Position numbers and translations under genes: made by a program. A stretch of 64,000 nucleotides of DNA from G942493275 sp942493275 (GTDB lineage Bacteria > Actinomycetota > Coriobacteriia > Anaerosomatales > PHET01). The DNA is taken from positions 682,001 to 746,000 of the forward strand of contig OW818687.1 of the NCBI GenBank assembly GCA_942493275.1, given 5' to 3'. Every line of letters starts with the position of its first letter. Positions within the stretch are counted from its first letter, which is position 1. The notes below the pieces were generated by a model, which saw only the letters and a list, made by a program, of their open reading frames with translations, was not told the origin of the DNA and did no database searches. Below are positions 17,382 to 26,606 of the stretch, piece after piece.

Positions 17382-18833
17382 TCAGAGCAGCCGGGAGACC
17401 AGCCGGGCGGTCGCGTTCCTGAAGCGAACCAGGGTGCCGAGATGTTCGATGTCGTCGAGATGCATCTCGCGGCAGTCCGCAACGTCGGCCTCGAACAGCG
17501 CATCTTGGGCGCGCGCCACCGCTTCGTCGTAGAAGAAGACGTGCAGCTCGTCGTGGAGCGCGAAGCTCCTGATGTCGAAGTTGGTCGTGCCGATCGCCGC
17601 CACGCGACCGTCGACGGTGAACGCCTTGGGATGGAAGAAGCCGGCCTCGTAGTGGTAGACGCGGACCCCCGCGCGCAAGAGCTCGTCGAGGTAGCTGAAC
17701 GCCGCCCACCACGGAATCCTCTTGTCCGGCACACCCGTCATCATGAAGCGCACATCCGCGCCGCCGAGAGACACGGTATCGATGAGATCGGCCACCGCCG
17801 AGTCGGGCACGTAGTACGGCGACTGGATCCAGAGGCGGTGTTGTGCGGCGCTGATCGCGGCCATGAATGCCTGCCGTACGACCAGCGGCTCACCTTCGGG
17901 CCCTGAGTACACGAGCTGGGCCCACACGGCACTCGACTCGTCGAACGGCTCGTCGTCCGGGAACCACCGCGCGTCAAACAGGTCCTCGCCGGTCATTCGG
18001 TGCCAGCGCGTGCAGAACAACGCGTGAAGGTCAGCTACGAGCGGTCCGCGAAAGCGCACGTGCGTGTCGCGCCACGACTCATAGCGGCTTCCGCCGTCCG
18101 CATACTCCTGGCCCATGTTCATGCCGCCGGTGTAGCAGATGCGGCCGTCGATGACGCTGATCTTGCGGTGGTTGCGGTAGTTGATGCGCCGCCAGTTGGG
18201 AGTGTCCGCCTTCACGTGCGCACCCGCGGCTGCGAGCGCCTTCAGCTGGGACTTGGGATACGGCAGCGATCCGGCCCAGTCATAGAGGACTCGCACCTCC
18301 ACCCCCTCGGCGAGTTTACGGGTGAGCAGCTCGGTGAGACGACCGGTGAGCTCGTCCTCCTCCCAGATGAAGTACTCGAGGTGCACAAAAGTGCGCGCAT
18401 CGGCGACATCGGCGAGCAGGCGGTCGAACTTCTCCGAGCCGGCTGCAAAGATATCGAGGTCGGTGCATGGGATGGGGACCGTGTCGTTGAGGCGCGTGAT
18501 GACCGAGGAGATGCGCGCCACCACGGGATCGTCGCGTCGCGCCTGCGGCATCCGGTACCGGTCACGCCGCGGGGCCATGAACGCATGGTGCGCGCTCCAC
18601 GCCGCGATTCGCCGCTTGTCACGCGCGGCGGTCCGCGACAGATCGCGCCCGAAGAACAGGTAGAGGAAGGCCCCCAGGCCGGGCAGCATCACGAACACGA
18701 GGATCCACGCGAGCGTCGTCGACGGGTCGCGTTCCTCGTAGATCAGACCGATCATGACGACCAGCGCGTAGAGGTACAGGATGAGAAGTAGTACGTCTGT
18801 GTGCATGCTCTCAAGGTACCCGATGAGCATCAC
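17382..18833 (-). CDS. cls: Cardiolipin synthase
   Basis: Phospholipase-D-family enzyme (483 aa) that condenses two phosphatidylglycerols to cardiolipin in the membrane. Two N-terminal helices (about residues 10-60) precede two HKD motifs: HRKISVIDG near residue 225 and FHPKAFTVDG near residue 405. Both catalytic His-Lys-Asp sets are intact. The GTG at 18833 is the longest start; ATG at 18806 (MHTDVLLL) fits the family equally well and neither has a convincing ribosome site. Divergent from the rhlE gene with only 26 bases between. Confidence 0.93.
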   Translation of the reverse strand: MMLIGYLESMHTDVLLLILYLYALVVMIGLIYEERDPSTTLAWILVFVMLPGLGAFLYLFFGRDLSRTAARDKRRIAAWSAHHAFMAPRRDRYRMPQARRDDPVVARISSVITRLNDTVPIPCTDLDIFAAGSEKFDRLLADVADARTFVHLEYFIWEEDELTGRLTELLTRKLAEGVEVRVLYDWAGSLPYPKSQLKALAAAGAHVKADTPNWRRINYRNHRKISVIDGRICYTGGMNMGQEYADGGSRYESWRDTHVRFRGPLVADLHALFCTRWHRMTGEDLFDARWFPDDEPFDESSAVWAQLVYSGPEGEPLVVRQAFMAAISAAQHRLWIQSPYYVPDSAVADLIDTVSLGGADVRFMMTGVPDKRIPWWAAFSYLDELLRAGVRVYHYEAGFFHPKAFTVDGRVAAIGTTNFDIRSFALHDELHVFFYDEAVARAQDALFEADVADCREMHLDDIEHLGTLVRFRNATARLVSRLL

Positions 18834-18847
18834 CGCTGGTTAGCGCG

Positions 18848-18853
18848 TATACT
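18848..18853 (+). promoter_or_regulatory. -10 element of rhlE promoter (leaderless start likely)
   Basis: TATACT lies seven bases before the rhlE ATG, so transcription would begin at or next to the A of the start codon. There is no Shine-Dalgarno sequence in the gap. The -35 region is poor. Confidence 0.5.
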
Positions 18854-18859
18854 ACCCGC

Positions 18860-20071
<1,212 letters not shown>

Positions 20072-20074
20072 CCG

Positions 20075-20560
20075 CTACTGCGTCTGCAGCACCTCGGTGC
20101 CCACACCGATCACAGCCGCCGCATCCGTGGGCGCATCCCCGGAAACCGCCATCTCGATGCGGCTTTGGGCTCCCCCTTTGCGAAACGTCAGCGTGACGCG
20201 ATCGCCGATGATCTCCTCGGCGATCTGCTCCCATCCCCTGCCTGCATAGGCTTCGCGGTACCACTGCGCGAGTTCGGCCGGCGGGGCGTCGACGGTGATA
20301 TCGAAGTCCCACGCCGAGTCGCCCTGCGCTCGTGCGCGAGTGACTTCGCCGTCAGGAACCGGCACCTCGATCATGAACGTCGGGTCGATCCGCTCGCGCT
20401 TGGCGGCCGGCGACATGTGCGTGATCTCGCTCGTGTCGACCGGTTGGGACGAGATCACCGGCTGCTGCTCGGGGAGCGGCGGCTGGACGGATTCGGGCGC
20501 AGTCGAGCACCCCGCGAGAACGGTTGCGGCGAGCAGAAGTGTCAGAGCGAGGCGGTTCAC
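20075..20560 (-). CDS. Small lipoprotein of unknown function
   Basis: 161-residue exported lipoprotein: signal peptide ending in TVLAGCSTAP, then a Pro/Gln-rich spacer and a globular domain of about 110 residues containing PPAELAQWYREAYAGRGW, which resembles the substrate-free folds of other small surface lipoproteins but is not identifiable. GTG start at 20560 is chosen because AAGGAG lies six bases upstream; the ATG at 20566 would be too close to that site. Ends tail to tail with rhlE. Confidence 0.7.
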   Translation of the reverse strand: MNRLALTLLLAATVLAGCSTAPESVQPPLPEQQPVISSQPVDTSEITHMSPAAKRERIDPTFMIEVPVPDGEVTRARAQGDSAWDFDITVDAPPAELAQWYREAYAGRGWEQIAEEIIGDRVTLTFRKGGAQSRIEMAVSGDAPTDAAAVIGVGTEVLQTQ

Positions 20561-20638
20561 GGGCATCTCCTTCACGTACGCGACTCAAGAAGTATCGCAC
20601 GGGCGACGATGACGGTGTTGGAGGTGGGAAACGACCAC

Positions 20639-21601
20639 ATGCTCGGAGCCGCACTCGACGCCCGTTCGCGCATAGCGCACGCCGACCCCGACGCCCTTCG
20701 CGCCGCACGCGTCGACACCGTCATGCTCAACGTCGGCCTTCGCTGCGACCTGACCTGCACTCACTGCCATCACGAGTGCGGGCCCGACCGCACCGAGTCG
20801 ATGCCCGTCGACGTCGCGCTGTCCGCATTGCGCTTCGCCGAGATGACCGGCGCGCAACTCATCGACCTCACCGGCGGCGCGCCCGAGCTGTGGGAGCCAC
20901 TGCGCAACATCGTTGCCGAGGCACGCGGGCGGGGTCTGCGGGTGCGGATGCGCACCAACCTCGTGTCCCTCGGGAATGCGAGCGAACCGCTCGCCGAGTT
21001 CCTGCTCGCCAGCGGCGTCACGCTGCTCGCTTCCATGCCGGGAGCCACCGACGAGGAGGTCACGCTCCAGCGTGGCGAGGGCGTCTTCGACAGCAGCGTC
21101 GCGATCCTGCGCCACCTCAACTCGATCGGCTACGGTTCGGCCACGGGCCCCTCGCTCGAGCTCGCCCACAACCCTCGCGAGATCGCCTGCCCGGGCCAGC
21201 GAAGCGTCGTCGAGACCGAGATGCGCCGCGCACTCGCCGAGCACGACGTGAGTTTCACCAGCCTCATCGAGATCGCCAACATGCCGCTTGGACGCCTGGG
21301 CGCCGAGCTCAGGCGCACTGGCCGTTACCACTCGTACCTGCACCGTCTCGCGAATGCCTTCAACGCCGAGACCACCGCCGGCCTCGAATGCCGTCACGGG
21401 GTCGAGGTCGCGTGGGACGGCCGCCTCGCGGACTGCGACTTCAACCTCGCCGCCGGTCAGGGCGTCGTCGACGGCCCGCGCACGATCACCGAGGCGCTCG
21501 AGGACCCGGCAGCCGTCGTTTCCCGATCGATCGCGTACCGACCGCACTGCTTCGCCTGCACGGCGGGCGGAGGCTCGGGTTGAGGCGGAAGCCGCCGGTG
21601 A
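20639..21601 (+). CDS. arsS: Arsenosugar-biosynthesis radical SAM protein, probable selenoprotein
   Basis: Radical SAM enzyme of the ArsS family, which attaches an S-adenosylmethionine-derived group to dimethylarsenite in arsenosugar synthesis. The cluster motif is CDLTCTHCHHECGPDRTE (CxxxCxxC) near residue 36, and the C-terminal DUF3641 region has VAWDGRLADCDFN and HCFACTAGGGSG. Family members end that motif with a Cys-Gly-Gly; here the Cys codon is TGA (21581-21583) and reading goes on as Gly-Gly-Ser-Arg-Arg to TGA at 21599-21601. A SECIS-like hairpin follows the first TGA, and the second stop overlaps the next GTG start as GTGA. Known members of this family include Sec forms (from memory). 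If Sec is not inserted, the protein ends at 21583. Start could be ATG 20609 instead. Confidence 0.85.
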
Positions 21602-21618
21602 CCCGGTCGGGTCGCGCC
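21584..21618 (+). promoter_or_regulatory. Candidate bacterial SECIS element
   Basis: Directly after the in-frame TGA of arsS come GGCGG-AAG-CCGCC and then GACCC-GGTC-GGGTC, a 5-bp stem (21600-21604 / 21609-21613) with apical loop GGTC. The outer GGCG (21584) can also pair with CGCC (21615-21618). The apical GGUC lies 24-27 bases from the U of UGA, close to where the E. coli fdhF element has its GGUC loop (from memory). It overlaps the start of the next gene. Confidence 0.6.
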
Positions 21619-22959
21619 ATCGCACGGCGCTCGCACACACGCATCGCGCTGCTCACGCGCTACCCGCGCTCCGGAGAGGTGATGACGCGCATCGCGGCGA
21701 CCGAGGGCGACGGTGCTGCTCTCGCGATCCACGACCGGCTCGCACGCCACGCGCTCCGCACCGTGCTCGCGCTCCAGGCCTGCGGGGAGGCCGCCGCCGA
21801 GGTGCGCACCGACGCCGCGTTCCAGGGCGCCGCCGGGGAGTGGCTCGGCCGCGGCCCGCGCTACCGCTACCAGGGTGAGGGCAGCCTGGGCGACCGGCTC
21901 GCCTTCGCGTTCGCGTCGGGGCTCAACGGGCGCGGCCGCCGCATGCTCGTCATCGGCTCCGACTGCCCTCGGCTCGAGGCATCGGACCTGCGGGAGGCGC
22001 TCGATGCGCTCGCGACAACCGACCTGGTGCTCGGCCCGGCCGAGGATGGCGGCTACTACCTCATCGGCCTGACGACCGAGGCGGCCACACGCGCGGTGCC
22101 GGCGCTGTTCACCGACATCCCGTGGGGAGGCTCGGACGTGCTCGCGCACACGATCCACATCGCCGAGAACCTCGGGCTCGCGGTGCACCGGCTGCGCACC
22201 CTCCCGGACGTTGACGTCGCCGAGGACCTGCCCGACGCCGAGGCGGCGCTCGCGCTGCGAGAGCTCCCCGAGGGGTTCTCGGTGGGAGTGGTGATACCAG
22301 CGCTCGACGACGCCGAGCTCGTGGGCGCGGCGGTTCGCTCGGCGGTGAAAGGCGGGGCCGCGGACGTGGTCGTGGTGGATGGCGGCTCGGGCGACGGGAC
22401 GCGCGAAACGGCCGAGGCTGCAGGCGCGCGGGTGATCGCAGGACCGCGCGGGCGGGCGCCGCAGATGAACGCGGGCGCATGCGAGGTTCGCGGCGACGCG
22501 GTGTGCTTCCTGCACGCCGACACGGTGCTGCCGGACGGCTGGCTGCCGGCGGTGCGGGCAGCGCTTGGGAGACCCGGGGTCGTCGCGGCCGCGTTCGACT
22601 TCGCGGTGCCTGCAGGCGAGCGCCACGCCCGGCTCATCACCGCCGTAGGGCAGACGCGCTGGAGGCTCGCCGGCCTGCCCTACGGCGACCAGGGGCTCTG
22701 CGTCGGACGCCGCACGTTCGAGGACCTCGGCGGCTTCCCCCAGCAGCCGACGATGGAGGACTACGAGCTCGGACTGCGCCTGCGCCGCCTCGGCAGTATC
22801 GAGCGAATCCCGCTGCCGGCGGTCATCTCGGCGCGCGTGTGGCACGACCACGGGCTGGTCTACACGACAGCCCTGAACCTCGCGGTCATCTCGGCGTATC
22901 GGCTCGGCGTGTCTGCCGAGAAGCTCGCGGGCTGGCGGCGGCGCATCGCGCGCGGCTGA
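21598..22959 (+). CDS. Fused TIGR04282-like / GT2 glycosyltransferase
   Basis: 453-residue fusion of two nucleotide-sugar-type domains that are often separate neighbours of arsS. Residues about 15-215 match the TIGR04282/DUF2064 group (RIALLTRYPRSGEVMTR, VIGSDCPRL, AEDGGYYLIGL). Residues about 222-440 match the TIGR04283 GT2 group (VVIPALDDAELVGAAV, VVVDGGSGDGTRE, FLHADTVLPDGW as the DxD-like site, and MEDYELGLRLRR). GTG start at 21598 overlaps the Sec-readthrough stop of arsS. Likely role: building or transferring the sugar part of the arsenosugar or a related glycoside; that is inferred from context. Confidence 0.85.
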   Translation: MTRSGRAIARRSHTRIALLTRYPRSGEVMTRIAATEGDGAALAIHDRLARHALRTVLALQACGEAAAEVRTDAAFQGAAGEWLGRGPRYRYQGEGSLGDRLAFAFASGLNGRGRRMLVIGSDCPRLEASDLREALDALATTDLVLGPAEDGGYYLIGLTTEAATRAVPALFTDIPWGGSDVLAHTIHIAENLGLAVHRLRTLPDVDVAEDLPDAEAALALRELPEGFSVGVVIPALDDAELVGAAVRSAVKGGAADVVVVDGGSGDGTRETAEAAGARVIAGPRGRAPQMNAGACEVRGDAVCFLHADTVLPDGWLPAVRAALGRPGVVAAAFDFAVPAGERHARLITAVGQTRWRLAGLPYGDQGLCVGRRTFEDLGGFPQQPTMEDYELGLRLRRLGSIERIPLPAVISARVWHDHGLVYTTALNLAVISAYRLGVSAEKLAGWRRRIARG

Positions 22960-22984
22960 ACGACGGGTCGGGTAGAGTCGTCAC

Positions 22985-23719
22985 ATGGATGCCACTCCCA
23001 CAACCGCCGAGGTCGCCGAGCAGATCCTCGGATGTCTGCGCGAGCAGCAGAACCCGGACAACGTCGCCGGCATGGCGCGCTACGGCATCACGCCGGGCAA
23101 GAGCCTCGGCGTGCCGATGACCCCCATCCGGCAGCTCGCGCGCGACGGCCGCGCCGCATTCGGGCGGGACCGCGCCGCGTGGCACCAGCTCGCGCTGGCG
23201 CTCTGGGACCTCGAGTACCGAGAAGCCCGGCTGTGCGCGGCCTTCACCGACCACCCCTCACAGGTCACTCGCGAACAGATGGAGGCATGGGTCGCCGACT
23301 TCGACTCGTGGGACATCTGCGACGGCGTGTGCATGCACCTGTTCTCGCGGAGCGATCTGGCGTGGGAGCAGGCGTACGCGTGGTCGGCTCGCGAGGAGCA
23401 GTACGTGAAGCGCGCAGGGTTCGTGCTGGTGGCGTCGCTCGCGACCCACGATAAGAGCGCGCCCGACTCGACGTTCACCGAGTTCCTGCCGGTGATCGAG
23501 CGCGAAGCCTCGGATGAACGCAACTTCGTGAAGAAGGCGGTGAACTGGGCGCTGCGCCACATCGGAAAGCGAAACGCGGCTCTCAATCCCCAAGCGATCG
23601 CGTGCGCCGAGCGCCTCCTCGCGGAGCAGCCCAACTCCGCCTCGGCGCGATGGATCGCCCGCGACGCGCTCCGCGAACTCAGGGGCGAGAAGGTGCGGGC
23701 CCGTCTGGGGCTCGCCTAG
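22985..23719 (+). CDS. DNA alkylation repair protein, AlkD-like
   Basis: HEAT-like-repeat DNA glycosylase family (244 aa) that removes N3/N7-alkylated purines. The all-helical sequence contains the family's ARYGI, GVPMTPIRQLAR, WDLEYREARLCAAF, WDICDGVC and NFVKKAVNWALRHIG stretches; the Trp-Asp pair and the basic groove residues are in place. 25 bases behind the glycosyltransferase gene and probably co-transcribed. A link to arsenic or methylation stress is possible but not shown. Confidence 0.88.
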   Translation: MDATPTTAEVAEQILGCLREQQNPDNVAGMARYGITPGKSLGVPMTPIRQLARDGRAAFGRDRAAWHQLALALWDLEYREARLCAAFTDHPSQVTREQMEAWVADFDSWDICDGVCMHLFSRSDLAWEQAYAWSAREEQYVKRAGFVLVASLATHDKSAPDSTFTEFLPVIEREASDERNFVKKAVNWALRHIGKRNAALNPQAIACAERLLAEQPNSASARWIARDALRELRGEKVRARLGLA

Positions 23720-23732
23720 CGTCCGCCTGGCG

Positions 23733-24107
23733 TCAGGTCATCCCGAGGATGGCGCCGCCGATGTAGGGCACGAGCCACACCAGCCACACGGCGATGCTCC
23801 AGCGGTGGAAGCTCGTGCGCGTCTCCTCGGTTCCCTTGCGGACAACGTACGTCGCCCACGCTGCGTGTCCGAGCATCAGCCACAGAGCGATCTGTCCGGT
23901 CCACGTATGGGCGCTCGTCCAGTCCACACCCGGCTCGAGCAGGTCCATCGCGTAGGTGCCGGTCGCATCGAAGAACAGGCCCGTCCAAAACATCGCGACG
24001 TGCCAGCCCTTGAGGTAGCGCTGGATGCGCTCGGCCCACACGCCGATCGAGTAGAACAGCAGCGCGAGATTGATCAACACGGTCGAGGCGATGACCATCG
24101 GCTCCAT
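23733..24107 (-). CDS. HsmA-family four-helix membrane protein
   Basis: Small integral membrane protein (124 aa) matching the TIGR03987/HsmA-like group: four hydrophobic segments with GVWAERI, FWTGLFFDATGTYAM and HTWTGQIALWLMLGHAAWA, where the His residues recall haem-binding four-helix proteins. Function not established. It is followed upstream (minus strand) by the yjbQ gene with a 3-bp gap, suggesting one transcript. Confidence 0.75.
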   Translation of the reverse strand: MEPMVIASTVLINLALLFYSIGVWAERIQRYLKGWHVAMFWTGLFFDATGTYAMDLLEPGVDWTSAHTWTGQIALWLMLGHAAWATYVVRKGTEETRTSFHRWSIAVWLVWLVPYIGGAILGMT

Positions 24108-24110
24108 GCG

Positions 24111-24572
24111 CTACTCCCCCATGACCTTGATGACGACGCGCTTGGGCCGGGTGCCGTCGAACTCGGCGTAGAAGACCTCCTGCCAGGGGCCCAGGTCGAG
24201 CTTGCCCTCGGTGATCGGCACGATTACCTGGTGGTGCATCAGCAGGTTCTTGAGATGCGCGTCGGCGTTGTCTTCGCCGGTTCGGTGGTGCCGGTAGTCG
24301 CCGTCGGCGGGAAGCATCGCGTCAGCGATCACGCTCGCCGGCTCCTCCCAGCTGGGCGGCGCGAGCTTGTCGAGGAACTCCATCGCGTCTTCGAGGATGC
24401 CGGTCTCGTTGTCGTTGACCCAGATGCCGGCCGTGATATGCATCGCGCTCACGAGAACCATGCCCTCGGTCACGCCCGACTCGGCAACGGCCTCGGCGAC
24501 GTCGTCAGTGATACGTACGAACTCGCGGCGGCGCACGGTGCGCATGGTCATGTAGGCGGTGTGCGACTTCAA
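24111..24572 (-). CDS. yjbQ: YjbQ family protein (secondary thiamine-phosphate synthase-like)
   Basis: 153-residue cytoplasmic protein of the UPF0047/YjbQ family, members of which have weak thiamine-phosphate synthase activity. Signature strands: GMVLVSAMHITAGIWVNDNE, then DADAHLKN-like EDNADAHLKNLLMHHQV and GPWQEVFYAEFDGTRPK. The conserved His residues of the presumed metal site are present. Start is TTG at 24572 with AAGGGA seven bases upstream; it sets the family's usual N-terminus. Sits between two small membrane-protein genes on the same strand. Confidence 0.88.
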   Translation of the reverse strand: MKSHTAYMTMRTVRRREFVRITDDVAEAVAESGVTEGMVLVSAMHITAGIWVNDNETGILEDAMEFLDKLAPPSWEEPASVIADAMLPADGDYRHHRTGEDNADAHLKNLLMHHQVIVPITEGKLDLGPWQEVFYAEFDGTRPKRVVIKVMGE

Positions 24573-24573
24573 G

Positions 24574-24969
24574 TCAGAGTCCCTTGCGCTCGATGTGATC
24601 TGTCATCTCGCGGTCTTCGAGCTCGCGTTTGCGCCACGGCCATGACCCCTCGAGCTCGACGTCGAGCGCGAAGGACAGGAACGTCCGGATCAGCACGAGG
24701 AGCCCCAGCACGAGCAGGCTGTCGAGCGTGGGGTCGACCGCGACGGTATTGATGATGTCGGCGGCAACCAGGATCTCGAGTCCGAGAAGGACGCTGCGGC
24801 CAAAGATCGAACGCATCGTCTGGTAGGCGGCCGAGGTGCCGTTCGGTTCCTTGAGACGCGCGAGCGAGCGAACGGTCGCGATGAAGAAGCCGCCGACGAT
24901 CACGCCTATGCCCACGACCTCGAAGAGGGCCGACGACCACCTGCCGATCTCGACAACGAGCTGCTCCAC
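24574..24969 (-). CDS. DUF1622 membrane protein
   Basis: 131-residue protein with three or four hydrophobic helices and the DUF1622 pattern: FEVVGIGVIVGGFF, YQTMRSIFGRSVLLGLEILVAADI and a charged tail (PWRKRELEDREMTD). GTG start behind GGGGAGGG. One base separates its stop from the TTG start of yjbQ, so the pair is coupled. Function unknown. Confidence 0.85.
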   Translation of the reverse strand: MEQLVVEIGRWSSALFEVVGIGVIVGGFFIATVRSLARLKEPNGTSAAYQTMRSIFGRSVLLGLEILVAADIINTVAVDPTLDSLLVLGLLVLIRTFLSFALDVELEGSWPWRKRELEDREMTDHIERKGL

Positions 24970-25006
24970 GCGCCCTCCCCTCGAATCCGCCTGCTAGAGG
25001 ATACCC

Positions 25007-25795
25007 CTACCAGAGTCGGTACTCGCCGTCCCGGGACTCGACCGTCAGCGGCACACCGAAGAGGTCCGAGAGGCGCTCGGAGGTGACCAGTTCCGCCGAG
25101 GGGCCGTCGGCGACGATGCCGCCGTCGCGCAGCATCACCACGCGCTCGACCTGGCGCACGATGTCCTCGACGTGGTGCGTGACGAGCACCAGCGTGCGAC
25201 CGCCCTCGGCCAGCTCGCGCACGGTCTCGCGCAGGTGCCATGCCGCGCTGGGATCGAGGCCGGCCGCGGGCTCGTCGAGCACGAGGACCGCGGGGTCGTG
25301 GACGAGCGAGCGGGCGATCAGGGCACGGCGCGCCTCGCCGGTGGACAGCGTGGTCATGTCGCGGTCGGCGAAGTGCGCGATGCCAAGCTCAGCCATCGCC
25401 CGCTCGGCGGCCGCGAAGTCGATGGGGGTCACGCCTGAGCGCAGGTGCGGGGGGACGCCGAGCGAACCGAACCGCCCGCCCAGCACGACTTCGCGCACGG
25501 TGAGGTGCACGTCGACGACGTCTTGCCACGCCGAGGACACCACGCCGAGGAGCTTGCGCACCTGGGCGATCTCGACGAGCCGCTCGCCACGAAAGCGCAC
25601 GGGGTAGGGGTCGGCCCACAGCGGGTGGATCTCTCGTGTGAGCAACCCGATCAGCGTCGACTTGCCCGCGCCGTTGGGGCCGAGAAGCGCGAGGTGTTCG
25701 CCCTCGCGCACCACGAAACTGTCGACGTCGAGGATGGCGCGACCGTCTCGGACGACTTGGGCTTCTTCGAGCTCGAGCAGCGGGTGCTGGGGCAC
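25007..25795 (-). CDS. ABC transporter ATP-binding protein
   Basis: ATPase subunit (262 aa) with Walker A GPNGAGKST near residue 35, signature LSTGEARRALIAR, Walker B VLVLDEPAAGLD, and H-loop VTHHVEDIV. Start is taken at GTG 25795 with AAAGGAG eight bases before it. No permease or binding protein is adjacent, so the partner and substrate are unknown. The sequence resembles the soluble ModF/YlmA-like ATPases, which sometimes act without a membrane partner. Confidence 0.85.
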   Translation of the reverse strand: MPQHPLLELEEAQVVRDGRAILDVDSFVVREGEHLALLGPNGAGKSTLIGLLTREIHPLWADPYPVRFRGERLVEIAQVRKLLGVVSSAWQDVVDVHLTVREVVLGGRFGSLGVPPHLRSGVTPIDFAAAERAMAELGIAHFADRDMTTLSTGEARRALIARSLVHDPAVLVLDEPAAGLDPSAAWHLRETVRELAEGGRTLVLVTHHVEDIVRQVERVVMLRDGGIVADGPSAELVTSERLSDLFGVPLTVESRDGEYRLW

Positions 25796-25843
25796 GTGCG
25801 GCGCTCCTTTTCGGCGTTTGGAATGTCCAGCGTAACGCACGAA

Positions 25844-25864
25844 CGCCCCGCTCGGGACGGGGCG
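25844..25864 (-). terminator. Terminator after the short-membrane-protein gene
   Basis: Seven-bp G/C stem (CGCCCCG / CGGGGCG) with a 7-nt loop, followed on the minus strand by TTCGTGCGTT. It lies 28 bases past the stop of the gene at 25892-26278. Confidence 0.6.
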
Positions 25865-25891
25865 CTCGGCTAAGAAGCTGCGGGCGGCTCG

Positions 25892-26278
25892 CTAGTTGTG
25901 CGAGTGGACGAACGGCAGGCTCTCCTTGCCGGCATCGCGCAAGACACGCATGCGCGCGATGGGGTCGAGGACGGCCAGCTCTTCGACGATGCGCTGCTCG
26001 GCTTCGCTAATGCGAATACCGCGACGGTGATACATGCCCCCTCCAAGGAGCGATGATCCTCCGACGATCAGACCGATCGGCAAGAGCAGCGCGAGGATGC
26101 TGCGGCGACCGCGAACCCAGAGCGCTACACCGACGGCCAGACCGGCGCTCATCAGCGTCCAACCTGCGACGCTTGCGACCATGTCTGTCTCGACGTTCTC
26201 GGCAAACTGCTCGCGGATCTCCGCGGCCTTTGCCATGAGTTCTTCGCGACGCGCCATGATGTCATCACGATCCATCAT
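25892..26278 (-). CDS. Unknown two-helix membrane protein
   Basis: 128 residues: an N-terminal charged helix probably forming a coiled coil (DIMARREELMAKAAEIREQF), two hydrophobic segments (about residues 40-85), and a C-terminal cytoplasmic-looking tail with EAEQRIVEELAVLDPIARMR. No family recognised. ATG at 26278 has AAGGAGG eight bases upstream. Followed by a terminator. Confidence 0.65.
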   Translation of the reverse strand: MMDRDDIMARREELMAKAAEIREQFAENVETDMVASVAGWTLMSAGLAVGVALWVRGRRSILALLLPIGLIVGGSSLLGGGMYHRRGIRISEAEQRIVEELAVLDPIARMRVLRDAGKESLPFVHSHN

Positions 26279-26373
26279 CTCGAACACCTCCTTCTCATCC
26301 CTCTCTACATTCCCAGGTCCGGCCCGGTTCGGGCGTTAGAATGGGGTCAGTTACCGCAAGGTTGGGACGATTC

Positions 26374-26586
26374 ATGAAGCACGAGCGCTACGACATCCCC
26401 GGTGCAGACATCCTCAGCCACGACACGTGGGCCGATGAAGCTGAGAAGTGCCCCTCGTGCGGCCGAGAGGTGCCCGAGGGACGCGCGCAGTGCCCCGCGT
26501 GCGGGCAATGGCTCGAGCGGTGCAGCGGATCGTGCCCGAGCTGCGCCTCACCCCGGTGCGTGGGCGGCAAGCGCACCGCACGCTGA
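26374..26586 (+). CDS. Small double zinc-ribbon protein
   Basis: About 70 residues with CPSCGREVPEGRAQCPACG, a clear CxxC-CxxC zinc ribbon, and a second Cys cluster CSGSCPSCASPRC. Probably binds zinc; role unknown. ATG at 26374 is favoured because TAGAAT (26336-26341) could be a -10 element that would leave a short leader; an ATG at 26341 lies on that element. Confidence 0.5.
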   Translation: MKHERYDIPGADILSHDTWADEAEKCPSCGREVPEGRAQCPACGQWLERCSGSCPSCASPRCVGGKRTAR

Positions 26587-26606
26587 CACCACGCCGGCGC
26601 CGGAGG

